NCBI RefSeq assembly: GCF_008123425.1
Contig: NZ_VSSS01000044.1
Span: 1 to 45,637 of the forward strand
Direction: 5' to 3'
Origin: Bradyrhizobium rifense
Lineage (GTDB): Bacteria > Pseudomonadota > Alphaproteobacteria > Rhizobiales > Xanthobacteraceae
DNA length: 45,637 bases
Position 1 is the first letter of the stretch. Every line of letters starts with the position of its first letter. Position numbers and translations under genes: made by a program. The notes beneath the pieces were generated by a model. That model had not been told where the DNA came from, did no database searches, and saw only the letters and a program-made list of their open reading frames with translations. Positions 26,027 to 35,471 of this stretch are shown piece after piece.

Positions 26027-26230
26027 TTATGCTGTCTTAGACGGGACACAGGTGTCAGGCATCGGACAGACGGCCGCGCATTGCGGCGTGTCGGAATGGC
26101 CCTCGCACTCCGTACACTTTTTGGCATCGATAACGTAAATGTCGCGCTTGAGGCTGATTGCCGCGTTGGGACACTCGAACTCACATGCACCACAAACGGT
26201 GCATTGCGAAGCGACGATCTTGTAAGCCAT
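26027..26230 (-). CDS. fdxN: Nif-associated 2[4Fe-4S] ferredoxin
   Basis: 67 codons with GGAGTCGGAAG upstream of the ATG. Cluster motifs: CTVCGACEFECP at 10-21, and CTECEGHSDTPQCAAVCP at about 39-56, where the CxxC-x8-CxxxC spacing is characteristic of nif FdxN-type ferredoxins. These donate electrons to nitrogenase reductase or NifB. In many rhizobia fdxN follows nifB; here nifB is absent and the surroundings are pseudogenes, so it stands alone. A candidate sigma-54 site and a NifA site lie upstream. Confidence 0.93.
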   Translation of the reverse strand: MAYKIVASQCTVCGACEFECPNAAISLKRDIYVIDAKKCTECEGHSDTPQCAAVCPMPDTCVPSKTA

Positions 26231-26272
26231 GTCTTCCGACTCCTTAGGCGAGCGATGCCATTGGCGATCCCT

Positions 26273-26287
26273 TCAAATGCCGTGCCA
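26273..26287 (-). promoter_or_regulatory. Candidate sigma-54 promoter of fdxN
   Basis: On the minus strand: TGGCAC-GGCAT-TTGA. The -24 half is perfect; the -12 half has GA instead of the near-invariant GC, so it may be weak. It lies about 43 bases before the fdxN start, and a NifA-type site lies 62 bases further upstream. Confidence 0.5.
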
Positions 26288-26348
26288 AACACAGATAGGC
26301 TCAATGGCGGGCAATTTGCGCAATTGTGCTGTCCCGGGGCTGAGACCA

Positions 26349-26364
26349 TGTTGCATCTGCTACA
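26349..26364 (-). promoter_or_regulatory. NifA upstream activator sequence of fdxN
   Basis: TGT-TGCATCTGCT-ACA, an exact TGT-N10-ACA NifA motif, about 60 bases upstream of the candidate -24 element. Its position supports NifA control of the orphan fdxN. Confidence 0.6.
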
Positions 26365-26758
26365 GCAACAGGCCGCTTCAATTCAAGCTATGAGAGCCCT
26401 CGGCAGTACTCCGAGAGCATGTCGCGACTCGACCGCCGCGCGCTTCCGTCGGTTTGTCCGGCACGGCAGTACGGGCCACGCGACGCTCGATGATCCGAAA
26501 CCGGCGGCGCGACTAAAAGCCGCGAGCCGACGCACGTCTAGGCCGGATTTCGGCAAACCTCCGGTCACACGCCCTGACTGGAGGTTTTGTCCAAGTCTCG
26601 CTCGGAGGGAAATGAAGTCGCGCCGGGAGGAGCGACACTGGCACCTTGCAGACTGACCGATAATTGCAGTCAGCCTCACGCCTGGCGCCGAGTAAGCATG
26701 GCGGTGTGGGCGAGCGCTGCTGCGCTTTGCTTGACTGTGCTCAGCCACTCTCACGCAC
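26365..26758. other. No gene recognised
   Basis: About 390 bases between the fdxN regulatory region and the 3' end of the EAL gene. Only short low-information frames are visible. Confidence 0.45.
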
Positions 26759-27983
26759 CTAGTTTGGAAGAAGTGGAGCAGTGCGGAAAGATGACTGCGC
26801 AAATTGCTTCAGCGGCATGGCCTTTCCGAACAGATGGCCCTGCGCAAGGTCGAAGCCGAGTTCGGTCACAGCGATCAGGTCGGCATGGCTCTCCGCACCT
26901 TCGGCGACGGTGCGCGCACTGTATTCTTTGGCTAGATCGACGATCTGGCGGCACACCGTTCGCTTCAGGGGCCCATTTCCGCAACCCGAGACGTATTGCC
27001 GGTCCACTTTCAATTTCATGAACGGGAATCTCTCCACCCCCATCAGCTGCGGCCAATTGGCGCCGACATTGTCGATTGCAAGGCCAATGTTGTAAAAGCG
27101 AACCTCGCGCGCGACCTCGATCAGGAGATCTAGATTGCGGATGGCTTCCTCGCTCTCGATTTCAATAGTCAAGCCGCCGAAAGCGGGGTGCGACGGCATG
27201 CGCTGACACAGATCGTGTACCGCCTGCGGGTCCATCAGGAATGCTGCCGGGACATTGATGGAAAGATCGATTGAAGTTTTCTGCTCCAGAAGATACCGCC
27301 AATCCTTGATTGCGCGGTCGATCACGAACTCCGACAACTCCCTAAAATGCGGATCGTGAGGCTCTGGGATGAAAATAGGCCTGTGGAACAACGCCCCAGG
27401 TCGGGTGCCGCATTCGCACAAGCGCCTCGGCGCCGCGGCGGCTGAGGGTACACGCGTCAAACTTCGGCTCATACCAGAGCTCAAGCCATCCAGCGTGTAA
27501 GGCTTCTCCGACATGGACCGCGGGACGGGGCGCCGGCTCTCTGGGCAAGAGCATAGCGACCCGATCGCGCAGCGTCTCGGCTGCAAACGGCGTCCTCAGC
27601 GGCGGCAGCATAACAAGTCCATATTCGCCCCCGACCTGCTGCACTGCCGTCATGATGATCGATTCGCGGGCGCCGAATGCCAGCACTCTGCCTGCAAATT
27701 TTTCGCGCACGAGTATCTCGAGCAATCGTCCAGGCTCGATGCGATCCGAGCCAATGCCGAGCAGGATCAGATCAGGGAGCTCCGTGCAGAGTACGTGCGG
27801 CAGCTCTTCAGCAGTCCCGCATTCGCTGATAATAAACCCCATATCCTCCAGCACATCCTGTAGAAACGCGCGCAGATGCCGCTTGCCGACGGCCACGCAC
27901 GTTCGCGGCCGCACCTTACGCCGCCCGAAGATCGCAGGTTTCCCTCCGATCAATTCGGCCTGCCCATGCTCCATCGCAACCAC
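26759..27983 (-). pseudogene. Receiver-like plus EAL-domain protein, one frameshift
   Basis: The first part (27983 to about 27380) has a response-regulator-like fold (RTCVAVGKRHLRAFLQDVLE, LPDLILLGIGSD with an Asp) then LELWYEPKFD and EALVRMRHP, the EAL signature. Near 27375 an extra T in a TTTT run shifts the frame; the downstream frame continues FIPEPHDPHFRELSEFVIDR, LSINVPAAFL, LTIEIESEEAI, GLAIDNVG, FMKLKVDRQYV and VAEGAES to 26759. EAL domains hydrolyse c-di-GMP; here the usual DDFG is DNVG (at GLAIDNVG) and the Asn/Glu set is partly kept, so activity is uncertain. The single-base homopolymer shift could also be a sequencing error. Confidence 0.8.
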
Positions 27984-29431
27984 TCCCGTTCCGTGACCAC
28001 CGTTTAAACGAGGAGCGAAGGTCCAAACAAGCTGCGCTTGTCGCTATCTTTCGATTCTTCGAGGTAAGCTTAAAATAGTGCATGAGCAGGCAATTCGCGA
28101 TGTTGTTCGGACGATTTTGTCGGGCGCGCGCATGACACCTCTTCGCGTAATTTTGTTGAGTGACGCACGCGACTGTGGAGAATCTCACCGTCGGACTGAT
28201 GCGCCCTATGGGCGGCGATCATCATGGTGCAAGATCTACTTCATGGACTCGCTCGTGAGTGACGATCGGCAACCACTCTTACGAATGGTTCGACGGCATG
28301 GCCGGCTTGCACACGCGCGAATGTGGCGTCTGGTTCATTTATTTTCCAATCGAAGGAAAGTCCATCCTGAGTTCGCAGGCGATCAACGCGGTCGATTCTG
28401 AAAACGGAAGCAGCTTGCACTTACTCACCTCTGTTGCTTATAGCAGTGCGGAGGTCCCATTCCCTACCGAGCTTGATAGTTGCTCTCGGTTGAGCTTTCT
28501 GTATCCTTTTGACTATGGATTTCTTCAAGAGGGATTAACGTCACGGTGTTCGTGCTGGCGCTGAAGCGCAAGGCCCGCCACGGGGGCACGGCTTCGCGCA
28601 GAGGCGTGCCAGGAGATGAGGGCGCGATCGCAGAAGCGGTCGAAAAGCTAATATCTGAATTACGTGGCCCCGGAGCAGAGTTCAGCCTTTGAAGGCGCGA
28701 AGCAGGCGGCTCTGCGCCTGATTCAGCATCCCGAAGGGGCCTTCATTTTTGTTATCGAGCAACAAGCCACGGGGCAGGTTGTACGGCTCGCTACCATCTC
28801 ATCCGTACAGGCATGTGAGCAGCCGGAGCGTACGGCGTGCTTCAGGAGCTATGGATTTCCCGCGACTTCCGAAGCTCTGACAACGTCGGCATCTGCTCGA
28901 GGCGGTACATTCGGAGGCGACGCGCCGAGGCTGGCAGATGATTGAGGTTGCGTCGCCTCCGGATGGCTATCCGGCCTTAGCACGGGTACGCCGTTTCTAC
29001 GAGGCGAGCACATATCGGATTGCAGGATTGCGCGCGCAAGAGGCCGTGACGGCACTATGAACTCTGCTTCACACGGTTAAATCGCTCCTGAGCTAGCGTG
29101 CTACCAGTAAAGTCTTTCAGCAGCAAGTCCTGCGGCTTATTGGTTCTCGCAACGAACGCTTCAACGCGTGCGTCGCGGCCAAGCATGGTCGAGAACCTGG
29201 ACTGATGCGGTGCTTACTCCCACTGCGAGCGGTTACCTCTTCGACCTTCTTGGCGGGAAGGTTCGACATGTCAGTGATCAAATCGTTCTTCATTGTGCGA
29301 AGCGATAAGATCGTCTTCTCAACGCTCCTGGACGGCAAGCCGAGACTTGCCCGGCTAAAAGCGCGCAGGCAAGTCGGCGGGGCGCGGGCGGCCGAAGCCC
29401 CGGCCGGTCTTTCCCCGCACAAGCCACCATA
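27984..29431. other. Gene-poor region with possible pyrophosphatase fragment
   Basis: About 1.4 kb without a sound gene. Around 28480-28560 (plus) the translation RLSFLYPFDYGFLQEGL recalls the SxxYPxDYGFI segment of family I inorganic pyrophosphatases, followed in another frame by VTVFVLALKRKARHGG; this would be a decayed fragment. The similarity is short and uncertain. Nothing else recognised. Confidence 0.35.
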
Positions 29432-29895
29432 ATGGTGAGTGCACAAGACGTGAACGTCCTGGACAAGGTCCCACTCTCGGTGCAGGCCACCATGAAGAAG
29501 GATTTACGCGAGGTCTATTGGGCGCGAGCCCAGCATCCGCCGAAGCGGCGACCGACGTCTTCGCCAAGAAGTTTTGCGCGAAGTACGGCTGGGCGGTGGA
29601 ATGCCTGGTCAGGGATCGCGACGCACTGCTGCCCTTCTAGGATTTTCTTGCCGAACATTGGGCTGACTTGAGCACTACCAATCCCATCGAGCGCGTGTCC
29701 GCAACCGGGCGATACAGGACCGTGCGGACGAAGGGCTCCTTGTCGCCAACCACCGCCAGGCCGATGGTGTTCGTGATCGCCGCATCAAGGACCTGGCGGC
29801 GGCTCAAAAGCACAAATCCGTTGCCGAGGGTCGTCGCAATCGTCGGATTCAACGACGGCATTAAGATTGAGCCATTTTTTCTCAATGCGCGATGA
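29432..29895 (+). mobile_element. IS256-family (Mutator) transposase 3' remnant
   Basis: NVLDKVPLSVQATMKKDLRE in one frame continues, after a shift near 29525, as AAEAATDVFAKKFCAKYGWA, VECLVRDRDALLPF, an in-frame stop, AEHWADLSTTNPIERVSATG then RYRTVRTKGSLSPTTARPMV and TWRRL. TTNPIE...RTxRTKG is the diagnostic C-terminal box of IS256 transposases. The N-terminal half is missing; one frameshift and one stop make it dead. Confidence 0.85.
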
Positions 29896-29931
29896 ATGCG
29901 CGACGGTATCCCCGATCGTGCACGCGTTTCG

Positions 29932-30453
29932 CTAAACGCCCCCTGACATTCGATCCAGTTCGTCCGCAACCAGCTTTTCGGCATTAAAGTTCTCGTTGGA
30001 CTGACAAAATACTTCCTCGGCGGTGTAAGCCATGGCCTCTAGCGGACTTTGCCGATACCCATGTTTCTCCAATCCATCGGCGTACGTCGCGAGAAACCTT
30101 TCAGGACCAAGCAATCGCCACTGTACAACATGAACTAATTCATGAAAGTGGAGCCGCTCACTCGACGCAGAGCGACGCTTTACGAAGAATGTGTCCAGGT
30201 ACGTGATACCGTCGTAATCGCCGTTTTCGAATTCGGCGAACTGGCTGAGTCCTAAAGATGATAGTGGCGGCATCGGAACCCGTTCGACGACGGCAACCTT
30301 GGTCGACGATAAGAGATTTCCGCTGAAGTATTGCGACAGTCTCGGGAATCCGAGCGAACTTACGATCCTTACTTCGTTCGAATGTGCTTGTAGTGTTTGA
30401 TGAATCCAACCGATTAAGTGAGGGTATAGTGTTTGGAACTGTTCCGGCGTCAT
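29932..30453 (-). CDS. Hypothetical protein with HExxH motif
   Basis: 173 codons, intact, though embedded in mobile-element debris. Around residue 105 FHELVHVVQWRLLG contains HELVH, the zinc-binding motif of metallopeptidases, and a Glu-containing stretch follows (SPLEAMAYTAEEVFCQ) that could give the third ligand. The N-terminal half (LSQYFSGNLLSSTKVAVVER) has no recognised domain. No signal peptide. It may be a cytoplasmic zinc peptidase or a structural relative; I could not place it in a named family. Confidence 0.65.
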   Translation of the reverse strand: MTPEQFQTLYPHLIGWIHQTLQAHSNEVRIVSSLGFPRLSQYFSGNLLSSTKVAVVERVPMPPLSSLGLSQFAEFENGDYDGITYLDTFFVKRRSASSERLHFHELVHVVQWRLLGPERFLATYADGLEKHGYRQSPLEAMAYTAEEVFCQSNENFNAEKLVADELDRMSGGV

Positions 30454-30640
30454 GCGCGCTTTCCCCGAATTTGGAGTTTGGGAGACTCGATCAAACCTAG
30501 CATAGAGCTATACGCGCCGCCTTTGGAGCTTCCCCTTTATTGCGAAAGTTCATTCCCCTACTGCTTATTCTCAATATGGGTCTCATTCATCAGGTCTCAT
30601 TAATAGAGGAGCGGACATTTTTGTCTGCGCCATATTGGAC

Positions 30641-30940
30641 CTAACGTACCTTTCTGGACCGGGCATTTTTGTCCGGTCTGAACCGGACATCGGAAGTCAC
30701 CGTGAGATACAGTTCATAGATGTTCGTCTTGCCGAGGCCTCGTCTCTGGATCGTGAGCAGCCCATTTGCTTCGTGTGTGATGCCCGCTCCACACCTTCTG
30801 CGGAACCGCTCGACCCATTTGGCGATGGTCTTCCGTGTCGTGTTGAACTGATAGGCCGCGTCGGCCTTGCTCAGCCCGCCCTGGACGACACTCCGCACCA
30901 TCGCCTGTCGGTGGGCGTCAGGCGCCTTCTGGACTTTCAT
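30641..30940 (-). mobile_element. IS481-like transposase N-terminal remnant
   Basis: MVRSVVQGGLSKADAAYQFN TTRKTIAKWVERFRR, the helix-turn-helix start of IS481 transposases, is followed by unrelated residues and no integrase core. Two similar AT-rich palindromic pieces (GGACATTTTTGTC at 30613 and GGGCATTTTTGTCC at 30661) flank its 3' side and may derive from the element end. Confidence 0.7.
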
Positions 30941-31029
30941 CTGGTCTCTCTTGGAACACTGAAGCTTCGCAACCTCAGCTTGCTCGGTTCAGATCAGATG
31001 GACAACCTCTGGAAAGACCACACCTAGCC

Positions 31030-31191
31030 CTAACCCTGCGCCTCTTCCGGCGGCCGGTCCTCGCCGACGGCCCGCCACGCTGCGCCCTCGAGATCGTCAT
31101 ACTGGCCACTCCGGAGCGACCAGAGGAAGGCGATGAGACCGGCAAGACCGAGCATCAGCGCCAGTGGCACCAGGAAGACCAGGATCTCCAT
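31030..31191 (-). CDS. fixS: cbb3 oxidase maturation protein FixS (CcoS)
   Basis: 53 codons: MEILVFLVPLALMLGLAGLI then AFLWSLRSGQYDDLEGAAWR, one membrane helix followed by the GQYDDLEG motif diagnostic of CcoS/FixS. It is needed for cofactor insertion into the cbb3 oxidase. The ATG shares one base with the fixI stop (TAATG), so the two are translationally coupled. Confidence 0.95.
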   Translation of the reverse strand: MEILVFLVPLALMLGLAGLIAFLWSLRSGQYDDLEGAAWRAVGEDRPPEEAQG

Positions 31192-33383
31192 TACACGATC
31201 TCCCGCGCGCGGCTACGGGCGCGCAACGAATTCAGCATCACCAGGATCGAGGATCCGCTCATGGCGGCCGCCGCAATCAGGGGCGTGACTACGCCGCTGA
31301 TCGCGACCGGTACGGCCAGCACATTATAGCCGATCGCAAGCCAGAGGTTTTGCCGCATCAGGCGCAGCGCCTGGCACGAAGAGTCGATCGCCGCGACGAC
31401 CGGAGCCAACGGCCGGCCGAGGAAGACCAGATCGGCGGTCGCCTGGCTGAGATGCGCGCCCGAGATCGGCGACATCGAGACGTGCGCCACCGCGAGCGAC
31501 GGCGCATCGTTCATGCCGTCGCCAACCATCAGCACTTTTGCGCCCCGCTGCTTCAACTCCTCGATCCGCGCGATCTTGTCGGCAGGGGTGACGCCGGCGC
31601 GCCATTCGGCGATGCCGAGGGCGTCGGCCGCCGCCCTCACCGCCGGTTCGCGATCGCCGGACAGGATCTCGATGCCGATGTTGCGCGCCTTCAGCGCCGC
31701 GATCACCGCTTGCGCATCCGGACGCAGGCCCTGGCGCACCGAGAGGATGAACTTTTCGTTTCCCTTGCTGAAGCCCACGATGGAGGCTTCTGAATCGAGA
31801 TCGGCCCCGGCGCCGATCAACGCCTCGGCGCCGCAGAAGGACGGACGGCCAAGGCGAATATCGATGCCGTCGATGGTTGCCCGCACGCCCTGCCCGGTCT
31901 CCTCGACAGCACCGACGATCGGCGATCTGGCACCTGCGGCCTGCGCGACCGCGGCTGCCACCGGATGATGGCTCGACAGCGCGAGCCGGCCGGCGAGATC
32001 GAAGATGTCGGCAGGGATATCGGCGGCATTCGTCACTTCGAGATCCGGCAGCGTCAGCGTGCCGGTCTTGTCTAAGATGACATGGTTGGCGTCGGCCAGC
32101 CGCTCGATGGCATCGCCCGAATTGAGCAGCATACCGGACTTGAACATCGCGCCGGAGGCAATCGTCTGCACCGTCGGGATCGCAAGTCCAAGTGCGCAGG
32201 GGCAGGTGATGATCAGCACGGCAACGCCGGTCACGATCGCATCATGCCAGGTCGCGCCGGCGATGACCCAGCCGAGGATGGTGAGGACCGCGGTCGCATG
32301 CACCACCGGCGCGTAGAGTCGCGAGGCGCGGTCGGCGAGCCGCATGTAGCGCGAGCGCGCCTGGAGCGCGTTATCGAGCAGCCGCGTGATCTCGGCGAGC
32401 AGCGTCGCTTCTGAGGCCGCCGAGACCCGCACCCGCAGCGTGCCGGAGATGTTCATCGATCCGGCATAGACCGGCGTACCCTGCCCGGCCGTGACATAGA
32501 GCGTCTCGCCGGTGATCAGGCTCTGGTCGATCTCGGAACGCCCCTCGATCACGGTACCGTCGACGGCGCAGCGCTCGCCGGGCCGCAAGAGCACGATGTC
32601 GCCGGGATGAATCGCGGCGACCGGCACCTGCGAGATTTCATCGGGCCCGACGAATTTTGCTGCGGTCTCGGCCTTCAACGCGGCGAGATTGCCGGCGACC
32701 GCCCGGGTCCGCCGCCGCATGTTCTGGTCGAGGAAGCGGCCGACCAGCAGGAAGGTCAGCAGCATGATCGCCGCATCGAAATAGGCGTGCTCGGCGTGGT
32801 GTATGGTCTCGACCACCGACATGCCGAGCGCCAGGGTCACGCCGATTGAGATCGGGACGTCCATGTTGGTGGTCTTGTTCGACAGCGCGCGCCAGGCTGA
32901 ACGGAAGAACGGCTGGCCGGCATAGGCCGCCGCCGGCAGCGCGATCAGCGCCGACAGCCAATGGAAGAAGTCGCGCTGCTCCGGCAGCATGTCCGAGACA
33001 TTGCCGGACCAGACCGGGATCGACAGCATCATCACGTTCATGGTGGCGAACGCGGCGACGCCGAGGCAGCGCAGCAGGAAGCGCGATTCGGCCACTTCGG
33101 TCGCCTCCGCGCTTTCGGTCTCGTAAGGATGGGCCTTGTAGCCGAGCTCTTCGAGCCGATCGATGAAGCTGACAGGGTCGAGCGTGCCCGCTTTCCATTC
33201 CAGCGCGACACGGCGGTCGGTGAGGTTCACCCGCGCCAGCGTGACATCGGGGATGGCCGACAATCCGCGCTCGATCTTGGCCATGCAGCCGGCGCAGTGA
33301 ACGCCCTCGACGGCAAGATCGATATGCTTGATACCCTCGCCCGCGGCCCGGACGTAATGCGAAAAATCCCGCGTGACCTGCAT
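31191..33383 (-). CDS. fixI: P1B-type copper-transporting ATPase FixI (CcoI)
   Basis: 730 codons from the ATG at 33383, the known Bradyrhizobium length; the frame continues upstream into fixH but that part is not homologous. Visible: N-terminal metal-binding domain with CAGC (Cys30, Cys33), eight membrane helices, SLITGET actuator motif, the ion-channel ITCPCALGLAIP, phosphorylation site LDKTGTLT, HHPVAAAVAQAAG with the nucleotide-binding HP, and MVGDGMNDAPSL hinge. It exports copper towards the periplasm for CuB of the cbb3 oxidase. Between fixH (11-bp gap) and fixS (1-base overlap). Confidence 0.96.
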   Translation of the reverse strand: MQVTRDFSHYVRAAGEGIKHIDLAVEGVHCAGCMAKIERGLSAIPDVTLARVNLTDRRVALEWKAGTLDPVSFIDRLEELGYKAHPYETESAEATEVAESRFLLRCLGVAAFATMNVMMLSIPVWSGNVSDMLPEQRDFFHWLSALIALPAAAYAGQPFFRSAWRALSNKTTNMDVPISIGVTLALGMSVVETIHHAEHAYFDAAIMLLTFLLVGRFLDQNMRRRTRAVAGNLAALKAETAAKFVGPDEISQVPVAAIHPGDIVLLRPGERCAVDGTVIEGRSEIDQSLITGETLYVTAGQGTPVYAGSMNISGTLRVRVSAASEATLLAEITRLLDNALQARSRYMRLADRASRLYAPVVHATAVLTILGWVIAGATWHDAIVTGVAVLIITCPCALGLAIPTVQTIASGAMFKSGMLLNSGDAIERLADANHVILDKTGTLTLPDLEVTNAADIPADIFDLAGRLALSSHHPVAAAVAQAAGARSPIVGAVEETGQGVRATIDGIDIRLGRPSFCGAEALIGAGADLDSEASIVGFSKGNEKFILSVRQGLRPDAQAVIAALKARNIGIEILSGDREPAVRAAADALGIAEWRAGVTPADKIARIEELKQRGAKVLMVGDGMNDAPSLAVAHVSMSPISGAHLSQATADLVFLGRPLAPVVAAIDSSCQALRLMRQNLWLAIGYNVLAVPVAISGVVTPLIAAAAMSGSSILVMLNSLRARSRAREIV

Positions 33384-33394
33384 GACGAATTCCC

Positions 33395-33880
33395 TCAGTT
33401 CAGGATCACGCGGTTGCGCGACATGAACACGCGTGTCCCGCGCGCCTCGCCCTCGATCACGAGATCCCACTGCCCCGGCGCGACGGCAGTGGCATTGCCG
33501 CGATAGATGCCGATGCCGGCTTCCGACAGCTCGACTGCGAGATCGGCGCGCTTGTCGGTCGGCCGCTCCAGGCGTCCGCCGAACTTCAACCCGCTCACCG
33601 GCTGGCCGCTCGCATCGCGCGCTTCGACCTGAAGCGTGGCAGCACCATCAGCGCGGCGCTCGATATGGGCGTTGACCTTCCAGTTGCGCGCGGCCTGGTC
33701 CTGCGCCGCCGAGATTTCGCGATCATAGGTGAGGCCCGCGGCATAGGGGCTGTCGACGTCGGTGCCGGGCAGCGTCGCGATCGCGAGCTTCATCATGGTC
33801 ACGTTGACGCCGATCACGAGCCCGAAGAAGGCGACCAGCATCAGGAACACTTTTGTTCCGGTCAGCGGCTTGGTGGCCAT
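33395..33880 (-). CDS. fixH: FixH, cbb3 oxidase assembly protein
   Basis: 161 codons. One N-terminal membrane helix (VFLMLVAFFGLVIGVNVTMM) and a periplasmic beta-rich domain with the YAAGLTYDREI motif typical of FixH/CcoH. It associates with FixI/CcoN during assembly. 15-bp gap to fixG and 11-bp to fixI. Confidence 0.93.
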   Translation of the reverse strand: MATKPLTGTKVFLMLVAFFGLVIGVNVTMMKLAIATLPGTDVDSPYAAGLTYDREISAAQDQAARNWKVNAHIERRADGAATLQVEARDASGQPVSGLKFGGRLERPTDKRADLAVELSEAGIGIYRGNATAVAPGQWDLVIEGEARGTRVFMSRNRVILN

Positions 33881-33895
33881 GGCAGTCTCCTGATC

Positions 33896-35362
33896 CTAGG
33901 GCGAGACGAAATTGTCGGTGGCGGTGGCGACCTCGCCGAGCCCGATGTCGGTGACGTGGAAGCGAACAGGAACCGACTTTTCCGGATTGCTCTCCGCCGG
34001 CGCGGTGACCAGCAGGCGCAGCTCGCTGGTGGAGTCGCGCGGGATCACGATCATCGGCCTATCCGGCGTCACGGAATCGATGCCGACGACATGCGTGGTC
34101 AGGTTGGCCGGACCGTTCGCGTCGATCGCGATGACGCGGTCATAGCCGCTCTTGTTCAAGAGCCGCACCGTATAGGCATTGCGGACCGAGCCATCGCTGA
34201 GCCTGACCGCGACCGGGTTGCGGTCGTGCAGCACGTTGACGTCGAGCAGGCTGCGGGTCGCGAGCGTGTAGATCATGATGCCGCCAACCGCCGCGATGAT
34301 CGCGCTGTAGGCGACGGTGCGGGCCCGGACGATGCGGTAGACCGGCGCCTTGCCTTCCTGGCGGCGCTGGATGTTGATGTCGTTGTCGTAGCCGATCAGC
34401 CGCTTCGGCCGGCCGATCTTGGTCATCACGTTGTCGCAGGCGTCGATGCAGAGGCCGCACTGGATGCATTCGAGCTGCGGCCCGTTGCGGATGTCAATGC
34501 CGGTCGGGCAGACCGCGACACATTGATAGCAGTCGACGCAGTCGCCGGCGTGCTCGCCATACGCGCGCAGCTCGATTGCCTTCTTCACCGAGGTGCGCTT
34601 CTCGCCGCGGTCGTAACGGTAGGTGACGTTGAGCGCCCATTCGTCGGTGAGCGCGGCCTGGATGCGCGGCCACGGACACATATAGGTGCAGACCTGCTCG
34701 CGCATGAAGCCGGCGAGCACATAGGTCGTCGCAGTGAGAATGCCGATCCAGACGTAGGCGATCATCGGCCCCTGGAAGGTGACGAGCTCCTTCACTAGGG
34801 TCGGCGCATCGTTGAAATACAGCACCCAGGCGCCGCCCGTCCACCAGGCGATCAGCAGCCAGATCGAATGCTTGAGCACGATTTCCGAGATGCGCTCGAG
34901 CCTCATCGGGCCAGATGACTTGTCCTTCTTCATCCGCTCGCGGCGATCGCCTTCGACCAGTCGTTCGACGGCGTAGAACAAATCGGTCCACACCGTCTGC
35001 GGACAGAGATAGCCGCACCAGATGCGGCCGCCGACCGAGTTCATCAGGAACAGCGCCACCGCGGCCACGATCAACAGGCCGGTGAAGTAGTAGACCTCCT
35101 GCGGCCACAGCTCGATGAAGAAAAAGTAGAAACGGCTGTTGGGCAGATCGATCAGCACCGCCTGGCTGGGCGCGCCAAGGCCGCGATTCCAGCGCACGAA
35201 CGGCAGCAAGTAATAGACGCCGAGACAAAAGGCCATCAGGCCCCATTTGATCCGGCGGAAGGTGCCGGAGATGCTTTGGGGATAGACTTTCTTGCGGGCG
35301 GCGTAGAGCGGCCCGTAATCGTCGTCCGATGTGAGCTCGTTCGGGTTCACGGTCTTGTTCAT
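33896..35362 (-). CDS. fixG: FixG (CcoG), membrane iron-sulfur protein
   Basis: 488 codons. Several membrane helices (residues 35-55, 85-110, 160-175, 195-215, and one after 345), then two [4Fe-4S] ferredoxin motifs CVDCYQCVAVCP and CIQCGLCIDACD, and a C-terminal immunoglobulin-like periplasmic domain. The SGTFRRIKWG start and GYLCPQTVWTDLFY are hallmarks. CcoG is a cupric reductase that feeds Cu(I) to the oxidase. First gene of fixGHIS; a FixK2-type box lies 56 bases upstream. Confidence 0.96.
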   Translation of the reverse strand: MNKTVNPNELTSDDDYGPLYAARKKVYPQSISGTFRRIKWGLMAFCLGVYYLLPFVRWNRGLGAPSQAVLIDLPNSRFYFFFIELWPQEVYYFTGLLIVAAVALFLMNSVGGRIWCGYLCPQTVWTDLFYAVERLVEGDRRERMKKDKSSGPMRLERISEIVLKHSIWLLIAWWTGGAWVLYFNDAPTLVKELVTFQGPMIAYVWIGILTATTYVLAGFMREQVCTYMCPWPRIQAALTDEWALNVTYRYDRGEKRTSVKKAIELRAYGEHAGDCVDCYQCVAVCPTGIDIRNGPQLECIQCGLCIDACDNVMTKIGRPKRLIGYDNDINIQRRQEGKAPVYRIVRARTVAYSAIIAAVGGIMIYTLATRSLLDVNVLHDRNPVAVRLSDGSVRNAYTVRLLNKSGYDRVIAIDANGPANLTTHVVGIDSVTPDRPMIVIPRDSTSELRLLVTAPAESNPEKSVPVRFHVTDIGLGEVATATDNFVSP

Positions 35363-35417
35363 CGCTCTGGAGTCTCAACAGGTGCGATTAAACCTAGACC
35401 CGATGCCATCGCGTCAG

Positions 35418-35431
35418 TTGATCCAGCGCAA
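35418..35431 (-). promoter_or_regulatory. FixK2-type box upstream of fixG
   Basis: On the plus strand the sequence reads TTGATCCAGCGCAA, which fits the TTG(A/C)-N6-(T/G)CAA consensus of FixK2 sites in Bradyrhizobium. It ends 56 bases before the fixG ATG, the expected distance for class II activation. Only the right half is imperfect compared with an ideal palindrome. Confidence 0.7.
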
Positions 35432-35457
35432 ACGGGGGCGTTTTTCTTCGCCCCCGT
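35432..35457 (-). terminator. Hairpin between fixP and fixG
   Basis: ACGGGGGCG (35432-35440) and CGCCCCCGT (35449-35457) form a strong 9-bp stem with an 8-base loop. It lies directly downstream of fixP on the minus strand. Read in that direction it lacks a long U-run (ends CGTTTGC), so termination may be partial; it abuts the FixK2 box for fixG. Confidence 0.6.
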
Positions 35458-35471
35458 CGTTCGCCTATCCG

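Noticed and set aside
33665..34798. A 377-codon plus-strand frame opposite fixH/fixG
   Set aside because: Asp/Arg/Val-rich low-information antisense of FixG, which has clear ferredoxin motifs.
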